Source: Corynebacterium efficiens YS-314
Lineage (GTDB): Bacteria; Actinomycetota; Actinomycetes; Mycobacteriales; Mycobacteriaceae
NCBI RefSeq assembly: GCF_000011305.1
Contig: NC_004369.1
Span: forward strand, 2,852,001-2,916,000
Direction of reading: 5' to 3'
Length of the DNA stretch: 64,000 nt
Shown: piece after piece, positions 18,721 to 27,900 of the stretch
Layout of the letters: every line of letters begins with the position of its first letter
Position numbering within the stretch: position 1 is the first letter of the stretch
Made by a program: the position numbers and the translations under genes
The notes under the pieces: model-generated
What the model was told of the DNA's origin: nothing
Seen by the model: only the letters and a program-made list of their open reading frames with translations
The model's database searches: none

Positions 18721-19867
18721 GCGGGGCCCGGTGACCGTGCGCGGAGTGTTCAGCAACCCCTGGGTCAGGTGGGCCCTGTCCCTGCTGATCCTCGGTGCGA
18801 TACTCTTCTTCCTCCGGGATCATCTCGAGTTCCTGCGCCGGGGCATCGGTGAGATCCGGAACGCCGACCCACTCAGCGTGGGACTCGCCCTGCTTCTGCT
18901 CATCGCCTCGTTCGTGGCCATGGCCGAGGTGATGGGCATCCTCCTGCGGGCCGGGGGTGTCCGGCCACCGCGCACCGCCACCACCGCACTGACCTTCGCC
19001 TCCAACTCCTGGTCCGCCACCTTCCCCGGTGGGCCGGCCCTGTCGGCGATCCTCACCTTCCAGGTGCAGCGCACCTGGGGTGCCAGCGTAGTCCTGTGTT
19101 CCTGGTTCTTCGTGCTCTCCAGTGCCCTGTCCACCATGTGGCTGGTGGCCCTGGGGGTATCGGCGGTGTTCTTCATGGGAGCCACCCTCAACCTGTGGTC
19201 CCTGCTGACCAGTTTCGTGCTCATGGTGGGCCTGTCTGGCCTGGTGTACTGGGGTGCCAACCACCCCGACCGGATGGAGAGTCTCGGTCGGGCCGTACTG
19301 CACCGCAGCAACCGGGTGTTGCGCAGGCCGGTGGAAACAGGCGTCGACAAGCTCGTCGAACACATCAGCCAGCTGCGCACCGTGACGCTCAGCGCCGGGA
19401 ACTTCGCCGCGGCCACCACCTGGTCGCTGCTCAACCGGCTTCTCGACGCCGCATCCCTCTGGCTCTGCGTCTGGGCCGTCACCGGGGAACTCCCCTGGAT
19501 CGAGGCGAGCCCGGACAACACCTCACTCGCCGGGGTGGTGCTGGCGTACACCACCGCGAAGATCGTCGGTTCCATCCAGGCGACCCCCGGTGGCGTCGGT
19601 CCCGTGGAGGCCGCCTACATCGCCACGCTCGTGGCCACCGGAATGACCGCCGTGGATGCGGCGGGAGCGGTCATCATCTACCGGTTACTGTCCTTCATCC
19701 TCATGTCGCTGATCGGATGGGTCATCTATTTTATGTATTTCACCCCCCGGGGACTGCGTGCCAACCGTGCCGTGGAAAGTGAATCAACCAAACGGGATAG
19801 CATGGAAACAGACCCACCCGGTGCGCACCGGCCCGCCCCCGATGCCGCCCATGACCCCAGCCCCTGA
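18707..19867 (+). CDS. UPF0104 / LPG-synthase-TM-like integral membrane protein
   Basis: 386 residues, about eight membrane helices. The segment SWSATFPGGPALSAIL and the later STPGG-type sequence IQATPGGVGPVEAAYIATL are hallmarks of the UPF0104 (AglD/MprF transmembrane flippase-like) family. It overlaps the end of cmpL1 by 14 bp if GTG 18707 is used; GTG 18731 is an alternative start. The tight coupling to cmpL1 hints at a role in lipid or glycolipid movement at the inner membrane (inference). Confidence 0.83.
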   Translation: MTATRRGPVTVRGVFSNPWVRWALSLLILGAILFFLRDHLEFLRRGIGEIRNADPLSVGLALLLLIASFVAMAEVMGILLRAGGVRPPRTATTALTFASNSWSATFPGGPALSAILTFQVQRTWGASVVLCSWFFVLSSALSTMWLVALGVSAVFFMGATLNLWSLLTSFVLMVGLSGLVYWGANHPDRMESLGRAVLHRSNRVLRRPVETGVDKLVEHISQLRTVTLSAGNFAAATTWSLLNRLLDAASLWLCVWAVTGELPWIEASPDNTSLAGVVLAYTTAKIVGSIQATPGGVGPVEAAYIATLVATGMTAVDAAGAVIIYRLLSFILMSLIGWVIYFMYFTPRGLRANRAVESESTKRDSMETDPPGAHRPAPDAAHDPSP

Positions 19868-19880
19868 GAGGTAAATTCAC

Positions 19881-20246
19881 GTGAACCGTTGGTTAGCCCT
19901 GCTCCTGGATGCGATCGCCATCGGACTCTTCGCACTGTTCGCCCGCATCGCCCACCAGAGCGAGGAGATGCCCCTCACCGCCGCCGGCTGGTTCAACACC
20001 ATGCTCCCCTTCCTCGCCGGTGTGTTCCTCGCCTACCTGGTGGTCATCCTGCCGCTGAAGGCCCGTGCCGAGTTCATCCGGCCGGCCGGACTGTCCGTAT
20101 GGGTCTTCGCCGTGGTCATCGGCCTGGTCTTCTGGGGCATCACCAATGGCGAGATCCCCCACTGGTCGTTCATGGTCGTGGCCACCACCGCCTCCGCGAT
20201 CCTGGTCCTGGGCTGGCGTGCCCTACACCGCGTGATCCGTAAATAG
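19881..20246 (+). CDS. DUF3054 small membrane protein
   Basis: 121 residues with four hydrophobic helices (about 5-23, 36-58, 71-91 and 96-114); the ARIAHQSEEMPLTAAGWFNTMLPFL region is typical of actinobacterial DUF3054. The GTG start has GAGAGG upstream. Fourth gene of the run that starts with trmB; function unknown. Confidence 0.82.
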   Translation: MNRWLALLLDAIAIGLFALFARIAHQSEEMPLTAAGWFNTMLPFLAGVFLAYLVVILPLKARAEFIRPAGLSVWVFAVVIGLVFWGITNGEIPHWSFMVVATTASAILVLGWRALHRVIRK

Positions 20247-20295
20247 GCCGACCCGGGCCGCAGTCCGGGCCACAGTCTAGGCCGCAGAGCACAAA

Positions 20296-20354
20296 AGTCC
20301 CCTTTACCCCCTCACTGCCCGCTCCATAGGCGGATTGAGGGGATAAAGGGGACT
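20296..20354. terminator. Strong intrinsic terminator
   Basis: AGTCCCCTTTA-CCCCCTCA (from 20296) pairs with TGAGGGGATAAAGGGGACT (20336-20354). On the minus strand it is followed by TTTTGTGC, on the plus strand by CTCTCTCG, so it best fits the minus-strand 25-codon gene that ends at 20372, though it can also stop the trmB-cmpL1 transcript. Confidence 0.85.
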
Positions 20355-20443
20355 CTCTCGTCGGGGGTCTGTTAACTGAACAGGCCCTGCAGATAGGCCA
20401 CGAATGTGGTGAGGATGTCGATTCCGGAAAGAACTGCCAGAAT

Positions 20444-20516
20444 TGCCAAATGGGGTGAAATGGTACTGCAATTCCGGAGCACTGGTACTGCGTTCTGATC
20501 CCGTGGTACCGGCAGG
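20444..20516. repeat. Left terminal inverted repeat of the IS21 element
   Basis: TGCCAAATGGGG at the tip matches the right end exactly; further in, ATTCCGG, TTCTGATCC and GTGGTACC are also shared. Several GGTAC-containing sub-repeats are probable transposase binding sites. Confidence 0.85.
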
Positions 20517-20569
20517 CTCCCTCAAAAACAGGAAACCCGCCAGCATCAGGGACAGGGCCGTGCTTTTAG

Positions 20570-21352
20570 CTACTGACCATCGTGGGCAGCGATCCGCTCC
20601 CGACTGGTGATCTCACGCATATCCACCGTGCCTAAGGTGATCTTGCGAGACGATCTCGATAAACGGTTGACAATGGAATCCCCGGAGTTCTTATCCGGTA
20701 ACACATCCAACCAATGCCCCGGAGTCGACTGCGACCCGATGATCGTTGCGTGAATATTCTCCCGATTCGCTAGAATCGCAAACAGGTCACTTGCAGTGCG
20801 TTCATCAACACCCACGGTGAGAAAATCATCCAGAATCAACACATCAACACCAAACAAGCCTGCCAGCATGTCCTCGTGTTCCAACGTGTCGATCCGAGTG
20901 ACCGCCAAACGCCTAGCCAGATCATCCATGCGCCAATACGCCACCGAATAGCCGTTATGGCACGCAGAAATCCCCACCGCACAGGTCAGATACGTCTTCC
21001 CGGACCCCGTCGGCGACAAGATCAACAAGTTGGTCGGATCTGCACCCCAATCATGATTACCCAGACGCTTCATCGTCATCGGATTAAGATTTCGACCCTG
21101 TTCATAGCGAATTTCCGCGATCGAGGCATCCATAATAGGAAACCTCGCTTTCCTAATCGCCTCGGAAATACGTTTAGCCTCTCGATCCCTGGCCACCTGC
21201 TGGCCAGCCAACCGAAACGCCTCCTCCGGGGTTAGCACATCAGGATTATCGTCATCGATGTTGGCGGTGACGATCTCTTCAAAGGCCCTAGCCAAGCTAC
21301 TGGCCCGCAGACTGCGAAACAACGCGTGATCATCATCATTAAACAGTGTCAC
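20570..21352 (-). CDS. istB: IS21 helper ATPase IstB
   Basis: 260 residues; DnaC-like AAA+ protein that assists IstA in target selection and strand transfer. Walker A is SPTGSGKTYL and Walker B is VDVLILDDFLTVG. GTG 21352 overlaps the istA stop by 4 bp (GTGA), the usual IS21 coupling. The N-terminal ~70 residues are the less conserved IstA-binding part. Full length; no frameshift seen. Confidence 0.93.
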   Translation of the reverse strand: MTLFNDDDHALFRSLRASSLARAFEEIVTANIDDDNPDVLTPEEAFRLAGQQVARDREAKRISEAIRKARFPIMDASIAEIRYEQGRNLNPMTMKRLGNHDWGADPTNLLILSPTGSGKTYLTCAVGISACHNGYSVAYWRMDDLARRLAVTRIDTLEHEDMLAGLFGVDVLILDDFLTVGVDERTASDLFAILANRENIHATIIGSQSTPGHWLDVLPDKNSGDSIVNRLSRSSRKITLGTVDMREITSRERIAAHDGQ

Positions 21353-22998
21353 TGGTTGCCCTCCTGCTCATCATCAAAAGACAAAGACGGAATATCATCG
21401 ACCTCATAGGCGCTGGATGAGCGCAGAAACACACCCGTATCCAGATCCTGGACTGGTTGTGGTTTCACCAGATCAGGAGCCGGCGTCGGCGCAGATCCAG
21501 CAACGCTGCGTTTGTGGGTATCGCGGTTGGTGATAATCGATGACTGCAGCTTTTTGATCACCGAATACGTCGGGTACAGATCAGCATCAAGAAGCTCTTG
21601 GCAGGCCTGTTCCAACCCGCTGCGGCTTTTCCCGCCCAGCGTTTTCAGGATGTTTTGGCAGTCCAACCAGCCATGGGCATGATGGGCGTGCCGATTGATC
21701 ATCATCTCGATCACCGTGGTGGTCGCGGGACCAACCAGGCGTGCCTGGTTGATAAACCACTGGTCACTCCACAACTCTGCAGTATCCAGGTGTGCTGGTG
21801 GGACATGATCGGCGTGGGTGGAATATTGCCCGAAGCGCCCATGGAGTCGACGGTGCGTAGCCACAACCTGATCTCCGGCAAAGACCGTGATGTCGGTGTT
21901 GGATAACCGGGCTTTGACGGTGGATCCCACAAGTTTCCAGGGCACCGAGTAGTACTGCTTATCGCAGGAAATATGGTAGTTGCGCTGGACTTTTAGCTCC
22001 TTCCACTCATAGGAGGTGTAGTCCTGATCCGGCAGTGGGATCAGCAGGTGGCGTTCTTCAGCCTGGAATTGCTCGTTCCTGCGTGTCCCATCTACCCGGA
22101 CGATGTCGTAGTTGATCTCATGGACCTGATCAGCAACGATGTCCTCAATCTGGTCGATGCTGTGGAAGGGGCCTTCCATTTCCAGCACCCCCAGGATGCG
22201 GCTGTAGGCGATTTGAACGGATCGTTCCACCCCGGCCTTTTGTTTCGGGGCTCGGACATCAGTCGGCATCACGGCAGTGTTGTAGAACTTGGCCAATGCT
22301 TCATACTCAGCACTCACGGCACGGGCGGGGTCGTTTTTCTTCGGCCGGTAGATCGCTGCGGTGTCATTGTCAGGGACCAGGACAAACGGGGCCCCGCCGA
22401 AGTAGCGCAGTGCAGCGATATGGCAATTCAGCCAGGCCTTGATATCCATGGTGAAACTGGGGTGGACATACATCATCGATGAGTACGGCAAAACCGCGGT
22501 GAAGAAATGCACCTTGCGTGCCTGGCCGGTGATCCGGTCGGTGATCTTGATGGTATCGCCTGCCCAATCAACCTGCATCGTGCGTCCTGGCTGGTGATGC
22601 AGCGTGCGGTAGAGGTCATGGGCGTCGACATAGGCATGGAAACGCTGGCAGTAATGCGAGTAGGAATAGGGCTGTTTAGCTGCACTGCCTGCTTCGACGA
22701 GGTAGTAGCGCCAGTCCAGCAGGAGGGTGTGATGCGGATTGGTTTTCAGCCGGTGCAAGGTGGTGGCAAAGTCTGGTGCCAGGTACTTCGATTCTTGCGG
22801 CAGCCCACGGAGGGGATTTTTCCACTCCTCGAGTTCCTCATCGGTGATCTGGCTCAGTGAGTGCAGCGTGATCTGATGGGCGTCGATGAGCTTATGCGCT
22901 GCGGAGATGTCTCTGCGCGAGCATTTCAGCCTGGTGCTGATGGTGGTATAGGAATCACCGAATAGGACTGCGGTGATGATGTCCCGGGTAGAAGCCAT
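21349..22998 (-). CDS. istA: IS21-family transposase IstA
   Basis: 549 residues. An N-terminal helix-turn-helix (DSYTTISTRLKCSRRDISAAHKLI) is followed by the rve/DDE core: MQVDWAGDT gives the first Asp, FVLVPDNDTAAI the second, and KAGVERSVQIAYSRIL the Glu region. A C-terminal beta-barrel-like DNA-binding part follows. Start ATG 22998 carries GGAGGAACC upstream, well spaced. Intact. Confidence 0.93.
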   Translation of the reverse strand: MASTRDIITAVLFGDSYTTISTRLKCSRRDISAAHKLIDAHQITLHSLSQITDEELEEWKNPLRGLPQESKYLAPDFATTLHRLKTNPHHTLLLDWRYYLVEAGSAAKQPYSYSHYCQRFHAYVDAHDLYRTLHHQPGRTMQVDWAGDTIKITDRITGQARKVHFFTAVLPYSSMMYVHPSFTMDIKAWLNCHIAALRYFGGAPFVLVPDNDTAAIYRPKKNDPARAVSAEYEALAKFYNTAVMPTDVRAPKQKAGVERSVQIAYSRILGVLEMEGPFHSIDQIEDIVADQVHEINYDIVRVDGTRRNEQFQAEERHLLIPLPDQDYTSYEWKELKVQRNYHISCDKQYYSVPWKLVGSTVKARLSNTDITVFAGDQVVATHRRLHGRFGQYSTHADHVPPAHLDTAELWSDQWFINQARLVGPATTTVIEMMINRHAHHAHGWLDCQNILKTLGGKSRSGLEQACQELLDADLYPTYSVIKKLQSSIITNRDTHKRSVAGSAPTPAPDLVKPQPVQDLDTGVFLRSSSAYEVDDIPSLSFDDEQEGNQ

Positions 22999-23071
22999 GG
23001 TTCCTCCATGGAAGTAAGGGGGCGTGTCACGGCTATCAGCGGATGTGCTGTAGCCGCCACCTTTATTTCTA

Positions 23072-23144
23072 CCTGCGGTACCACTGGATCAGAATGGGGT
23101 ACCACGATCCCCGGAATCCCGGTACCCCAAAACCCCATTTGGCA
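23072..23144. repeat. Right terminal inverted repeat of the IS21 element
   Basis: 73 bp, inverted relative to 20444-20516. The outer 12 bp are identical, inner blocks differ slightly. It is directly followed by the target duplication CAGAAT. Confidence 0.85.
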
Positions 23145-23319
23145 CAGAATTGTCATGGTGTTCGGCCTCCTTGAGCTGCTTGTCAGATCAGCATGGTGTG
23201 TTTTCACGCTCATCTAAATGGGTAAAACGGGTGCGCCCGATGATAGTCATAAAACTCGAGACGCATGGCCGGGAGACCTCATGGGACACCTCATGCGGCA
23301 GCTCACGGCGACAGATAAA

Positions 23320-23364
23320 CCGGGCGCATCCCCCGCGGTGGTTCCTCCACGGGGATGCGCCCGG
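23320..23364 (-). terminator. Terminator of the pks13-accD3 transcript
   Basis: CCGGGCGCATCCCC (23320-23333) pairs perfectly with GGGGATGCGCCCGG (23351-23364). On the minus strand GTTTATCTGTC follows. It lies 35 bp after the accD3 stop codon. Confidence 0.85.
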
Positions 23365-23398
23365 CCCTGATCAATCCGCTTATAGGCGGATCCCTGCA

Positions 23399-24952
23399 CT
23401 ACATCGGCAGGATGGTGTGCTTCTTCGGTAGATCCCTGACATCCTTGGTGGCCAGCTGGCGTACGGCCTGACGCAGCATCAGGCGGGTCTCGGCGGGCTC
23501 GATCATGGCATCGATATAACCGCGTTCGGCGGCGACGTAGGGGCTGGTCATGTTCTCATCGTAGAAGTCCATGAAGACCTTCTTCATGTACGCCCGCTGG
23601 GTGGGGTCCTCAATGGCCTCCAGCTGTTTGCCCTGGATCATCACGACAGCGGCCGCGGCACCCATGACGGCGATCTGGGCGGTCGGCCAGGCGAAGTTGA
23701 GGTCGCCGGTGAGGTTCTTGGAACCCATGACCGCGTAGGCGCCGCCGTAGGCCTTGCGGACGATGAGGGAGATCTTCGGTACGGTCGCCTCCACCACGGC
23801 GAAAGCCAGCTTGGCTCCACGGTGGATGAGACCGGCACGCTCCTGCTCCACACCGGGCAGATAACCCGGGGTGTCCACAACGAATATGACGGGGATGTTG
23901 TAGGCATCGCAGATGCGGATGAACCGGGCGCCCTTGTCGGCGGCATCGGCGTCGATGCAGCCGGCCTTCTCGATCGGCTGGTTCGCCACCACACCCACGC
24001 TGCGGCCGTCGATCCGGGCGAAGGCGGTGATGAGGTTGGGGGCGAACTCGGCCTGGATCTCCAGCAGGTCCGGATCATCGAAGAATTTCGACAGCAGGTC
24101 ATGCATGTCATAACCCTGGTTGGTGTCATCCGGCATGAAGGTGTTGAGGGATTCGTCGTATGCGATCTCCTCATCGGTGGGGGCGGCGTAGACGGGGGCC
24201 GGGTCATCACAGGTCAGGGGCAGGTAGTCGAGGAGGTCCTTGACCAGGTTGAAGGCCTCGGTCTCATCCTGGGCGATGTAGGAGACATTGCCGTTCTGCA
24301 TCTGCTGGGATGCGCCACCCAGATCGGCGGAGGTGATCACCTCACCGGTGACCTCCTTGATCACCGCGGGGCCGGTGACATACATCTCGGTCTCGCCCTC
24401 CACGGCGATGACGAAGTCGGTGGTCACCGGGGCGTAGACAGCACCACCGGCGGATTTACCGAGCATGATGGAGATCTGCGGGCTGCGGCCGGACAGGGGC
24501 AGCTGACGACGGGCGATCTCGGAGTACATGGCCAGGGAGGTCACCGCATCCTGGATGCGGGCACCCCCGGAGTCCTGGATACCGATGACCGGACACCCGA
24601 TGCGGATGGCCATGTCCATGACCTCACTGACCTTGCGGCCGAAGGTCTGGCCCACGGAGCCGCCGTAGACGGTCTTGTCGTGGGCGTACACGGCAACCGG
24701 GCGGCCCTCGATGCGGCCGTAACCGGTGACCACACCGTCGGAATAGGGGGCGTCCGGTTCGTCGGGAGTACGACCCAGTGCGCCGATCTCCACGAAGGAG
24801 CCGGCATCAAGAAGCGCGTTGATGCGCTGTCGGGGGGTGGAACGACCCTCCTCGTCGCGCTTCTTCCGGGCGCGTTCGCTTCCCGGGTCCTCGGCCTTCT
24901 CCAACCGGGCGCGAAGGTCCGCAAGCTTCTCTGCAGTGGTGTTGTTACTCAA
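23399..24952 (-). CDS. accD3: Acyl-CoA carboxylase beta subunit (carboxyltransferase) AccD3
   Basis: 517 residues. With the biotinylated alpha subunit AccBC, AccD2 and the small AccE it carboxylates the acyl-CoA that becomes the alpha-branch of corynomycolate (known for the family). Both carboxyltransferase halves are present: the N-terminal CoA site with GGARIQDAV and the C-terminal part with AYGGAYAVMGSK. The start is 17 bp after the pks13 stop in the same operon. This is the orthologue of M. tuberculosis AccD4 (Rv3799c); C. glutamicum usage gives the symbol accD3. Confidence 0.93.
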   Translation of the reverse strand: MSNNTTAEKLADLRARLEKAEDPGSERARKKRDEEGRSTPRQRINALLDAGSFVEIGALGRTPDEPDAPYSDGVVTGYGRIEGRPVAVYAHDKTVYGGSVGQTFGRKVSEVMDMAIRIGCPVIGIQDSGGARIQDAVTSLAMYSEIARRQLPLSGRSPQISIMLGKSAGGAVYAPVTTDFVIAVEGETEMYVTGPAVIKEVTGEVITSADLGGASQQMQNGNVSYIAQDETEAFNLVKDLLDYLPLTCDDPAPVYAAPTDEEIAYDESLNTFMPDDTNQGYDMHDLLSKFFDDPDLLEIQAEFAPNLITAFARIDGRSVGVVANQPIEKAGCIDADAADKGARFIRICDAYNIPVIFVVDTPGYLPGVEQERAGLIHRGAKLAFAVVEATVPKISLIVRKAYGGAYAVMGSKNLTGDLNFAWPTAQIAVMGAAAAVVMIQGKQLEAIEDPTQRAYMKKVFMDFYDENMTSPYVAAERGYIDAMIEPAETRLMLRQAVRQLATKDVRDLPKKHTILPM

Positions 24953-24969
24953 CTTCCGTCAGCTCTCCG

Positions 24970-27900
24970 TCAATTCTTCTTCCGGGAAATCTCTTCGATC
25001 CGGCGACTCATATGAGCACCGACCTTAGCGATCACCGGCTCATCGACGATGGCCAGATGATCGCCGCTGAGCTGGATGACCTCCAGATCCTCAACGATAA
25101 CCGACCAGCCACCATCAGGATCAATATGGGCATAGTTGGGCTCGAGCTCGATGGCTCCATCATGCATGCGCTCCGCACGGAACAACAGCACCGGTACATC
25201 AACCTCGGCCCAGCGGGAGAAGTCCAGCTTGTCCAGGATGCGGTTGTCCACGAAGGAGGCACGCTGATGCTCGAGGACACCGGCGGACAGTCCGTGCTCG
25301 GAGGCATCGGTGGTGGCCAGGAACTCACCCAGCATGTTCAGCAGACCATCCTCACCGGCCATGTCGAGAAGCTCATAGGGCACGTCGAATTCCAGGCCGT
25401 AGGTGTTCCGCGCGAAGTTGGAGTAGCGCTCCCACCGGGCCCGGGTCTCCTCCGGGGTGTCCGGGATCGGGGTGGACGGGCGGACGGTGTCCAACAGTGC
25501 GATGGTGGCCACCTCAACATCGGTGTCCTGCAGCTTATGGGCGACCTCGAAGGCGAGGGCACCACCGAAGCTCCAGCCACCGAGTACCACCGGCAGGCCA
25601 TCGGAGTATTTCACGATGTCCTCGATGTACTGCGCGCTGCGCTCCTCGAGGCTGCCCTCGAGGCGCTCCACGCCGTAGACCGGGACATCGGCGGGCAGGC
25701 GGCGCATCAGTGGCTGGTAGACCACGGAGGAACCACCGGCCGGGTGGAACATGAACACGGCGGGCTTGGTGGATCCCTCCTCGCGGGCACGCAGCACGCG
25801 GATATTGCCCTCGACCTCGGTCTCCAGGCCCTCGCGGACCATGTCGGACAGGGGTTCCAGGGTTTCCGCGGCCAGGACCTGCTCGGTGGTGATCTCCACG
25901 CCGGAGCGCTCGGTGAGACGTTCGGCGATCCGGGTGGCGGTATCCACGTCGATCTCCGGCAGTTCGCTGGTGATACCGGCGGCGGCCTTGCCGGTCAGGC
26001 TGGCCCAGGTTCCGAACACCATGCGCTCGGAGGCATCACGCGGGGCGACACCCACGCCGGTGGCACCGGTCTTAGGTGCAGCATCAGAGGTGGTGGGGGC
26101 CTCGGTCACCTGGGCGGACCCGCCCAGTGCACCGGCCGGGTCGGCGAGTGCCGCGGGTGCCTCGGAGACCTCGGTGGCGGCGTCGGAGGCCACCTCACCG
26201 GCAACATCGGTGCTGGTCACCGCACCGATCGGTCCGTCGGTGAGTACGGTGTTGGCGGGCTCGCCGGTGGCTGCACTGTCAGAGTCCCCGTTGGTGCGGC
26301 CGGCCACCAGCTCCTCGACGAGGGTGACGGCGTCGGCGACGGAGGCGTCGCGAAGCACCTGCACCTGCAGCGGCGGGATCTGGAAGTCGTTCTCGATGCG
26401 GTTCTTGATGCGCATGCCCATCAGCGAATCCAGACCGAGGTCGATCAGGGGCAGCTCGCGGGGCAGGTCATCGACGTCATAACCCATCGCCTCGGAGACG
26501 ATCGCGCGCATGCGCTCCTCCACCGTCTCGGTGGCGGGATCCCAGCGCACGGCCTCGAAATCGAGGGGCAGGTCGGACAGCTGCGCTGGTGGTTCCGGCA
26601 GCTCCGACTCGATCGGCTCGGACGTCACGTCGAAGCCCGGGGCGGCGGCGAAACCCTCGGCGACCAGGGTGGTGGTGCCACCGGTGACCTTGTACACCGA
26701 CAGGCCCAGACCACCGAGGTTCCGGGCGACCACCGTGGTGATCTCACCGCTGGGGGGAAGCATATCGCGTTCGTCGACAGCCACCAGGGAGGACCCCGGC
26801 AGCACGGCGTCGGCGGCGGTCTCCATGATCGCGATGGCGGACGGAGCCAGCTCGGCGACGGTGGTGAAGGCGACGTTGTTGTTCGGCAGGGTCACGCGGG
26901 TGCCCGGCAGGTCGGCGCTGGCACCGCTGCTGGGACGGGCGGAGGTCCAGAAACGCTGGTGCTTCCAGGTGATGGTCGGCGGGTCGATGAACTCGCCCTC
27001 GCCGTAGAGCTGACCGAAGTCCACCGGGGCACCGGCGACATACAGCTTGGCCATCAGGTCACGCAGGGACTCCGCCTCGGACACCTTACGCTTGAGGGTG
27101 AACAACAGCTGCGCGTCGGGCTTGCCCACGGTGAATGCGGTGTTCATCATGCCCATGAGGGCGACCGGGTTCGGGGAGATCTCCACCAGGGTGTTGTGGC
27201 CCGCGGCGAAGGCGGCCTCGGTTGCACTCTGGAAGTACACGGAGTTGCGGGTGCAGCGCAGCATGTAGTCGGCGTCGTGGACGACGCTGCCCACCGGGTA
27301 GGTCACGCCCTGGTCCACGGAGCTGAACAGCGGGATCTGCAGGGGCTGTGGTTCGATACCGGCGATCTCACCGGCGAGTTCACCCAGCAGCGGTTCGACG
27401 GCGCTGGTGTGGCCGGCGCCCTTGACGTTGAGCAGACGAGCGAATTTGCCCTCCTTCTCCAGTTCCTCGACCAGGGCGATCACGGCCTGGCGGTCACCAC
27501 CGACGGTGGTCATGCCGGGGGCGGCGTACACGGCCGGTTCAATGTCGGGTAGGTCTGCGTGTCCGGCGTTGAACTCCTCGAGTGCCTCGGTGGACAGTTC
27601 CACCACGGCCATGGCACCCAGCTGGTCCTCGGGCAGGGACTTCTCGCCCTCACCCATGAGGCGGGAACGGTGGCTGGCGATGAGCATGGTGTCGCGGTCG
27701 GACAGGCCACCGGCGGCGTAGGCCGCGGCGATCTCACCCATGGACATGCCCATCACGGCCGCCGGGCGGATACCGAAGCTGGCGAGCAGGTCGGTCAGCG
27801 CGATCTGGATCGCGGTGATGGTGACCTGCGCGGTTTCGGTGTCATAGGTCTGCTCATCATCGATGACGATGTCCATGATGGACCAGCCGGACTCGAACTT

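Larger units (their letters stand above)
20444..23144 (-). mobile_element. Complete IS21-family insertion sequence
   Basis: 2,701 bp bounded by TGCCAAATGGGG at the left end and its inverted copy at the right, and flanked by the 6-bp direct repeat CAGAAT (20438-20443 and 23145-23150), a target-site duplication in the 4-8-bp range of IS21 elements. The terminal repeats extend over 73 bp with internal GGTAC repeats. istA and istB are both intact and overlap by 4 bp, so the element is probably active or recently so. It is inserted in the 25-codon gene between the trmB-cmpL1 run and accD3. Confidence 0.95.
20372..23156 (-). pseudogene. 25-codon gene split by an IS21 insertion
   Basis: Removing the IS (20444-23144) and one copy of the duplicated CAGAAT joins 23156-23151 to 20443-20372 and gives an intact frame: ATG at 23156, 25 codons, TAA at 20372. 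The peptide begins MTILAVLSGI and ends AYLQGLFS; it is hydrophobic with a single acidic residue. AAGGAGG stands nine bases before the ATG, and a perfect terminator follows the stop (20296-20354). That combination marks a real micro-gene. In the present sequence only four codons remain before the IS. The hydrophobic nature and the mycolate-gene setting suggest a membrane or mycomembrane peptide (inference); it does not resemble PorA or PorH. Confidence 0.7.

Noticed and set aside
19874..19884. TTCACGTGAA near the DUF3054 start as a second parS
   Set aside because: Only the inner 10 bp match; flanking consensus bases are absent, and it overlaps a start-codon region where the sequence is otherwise explained.
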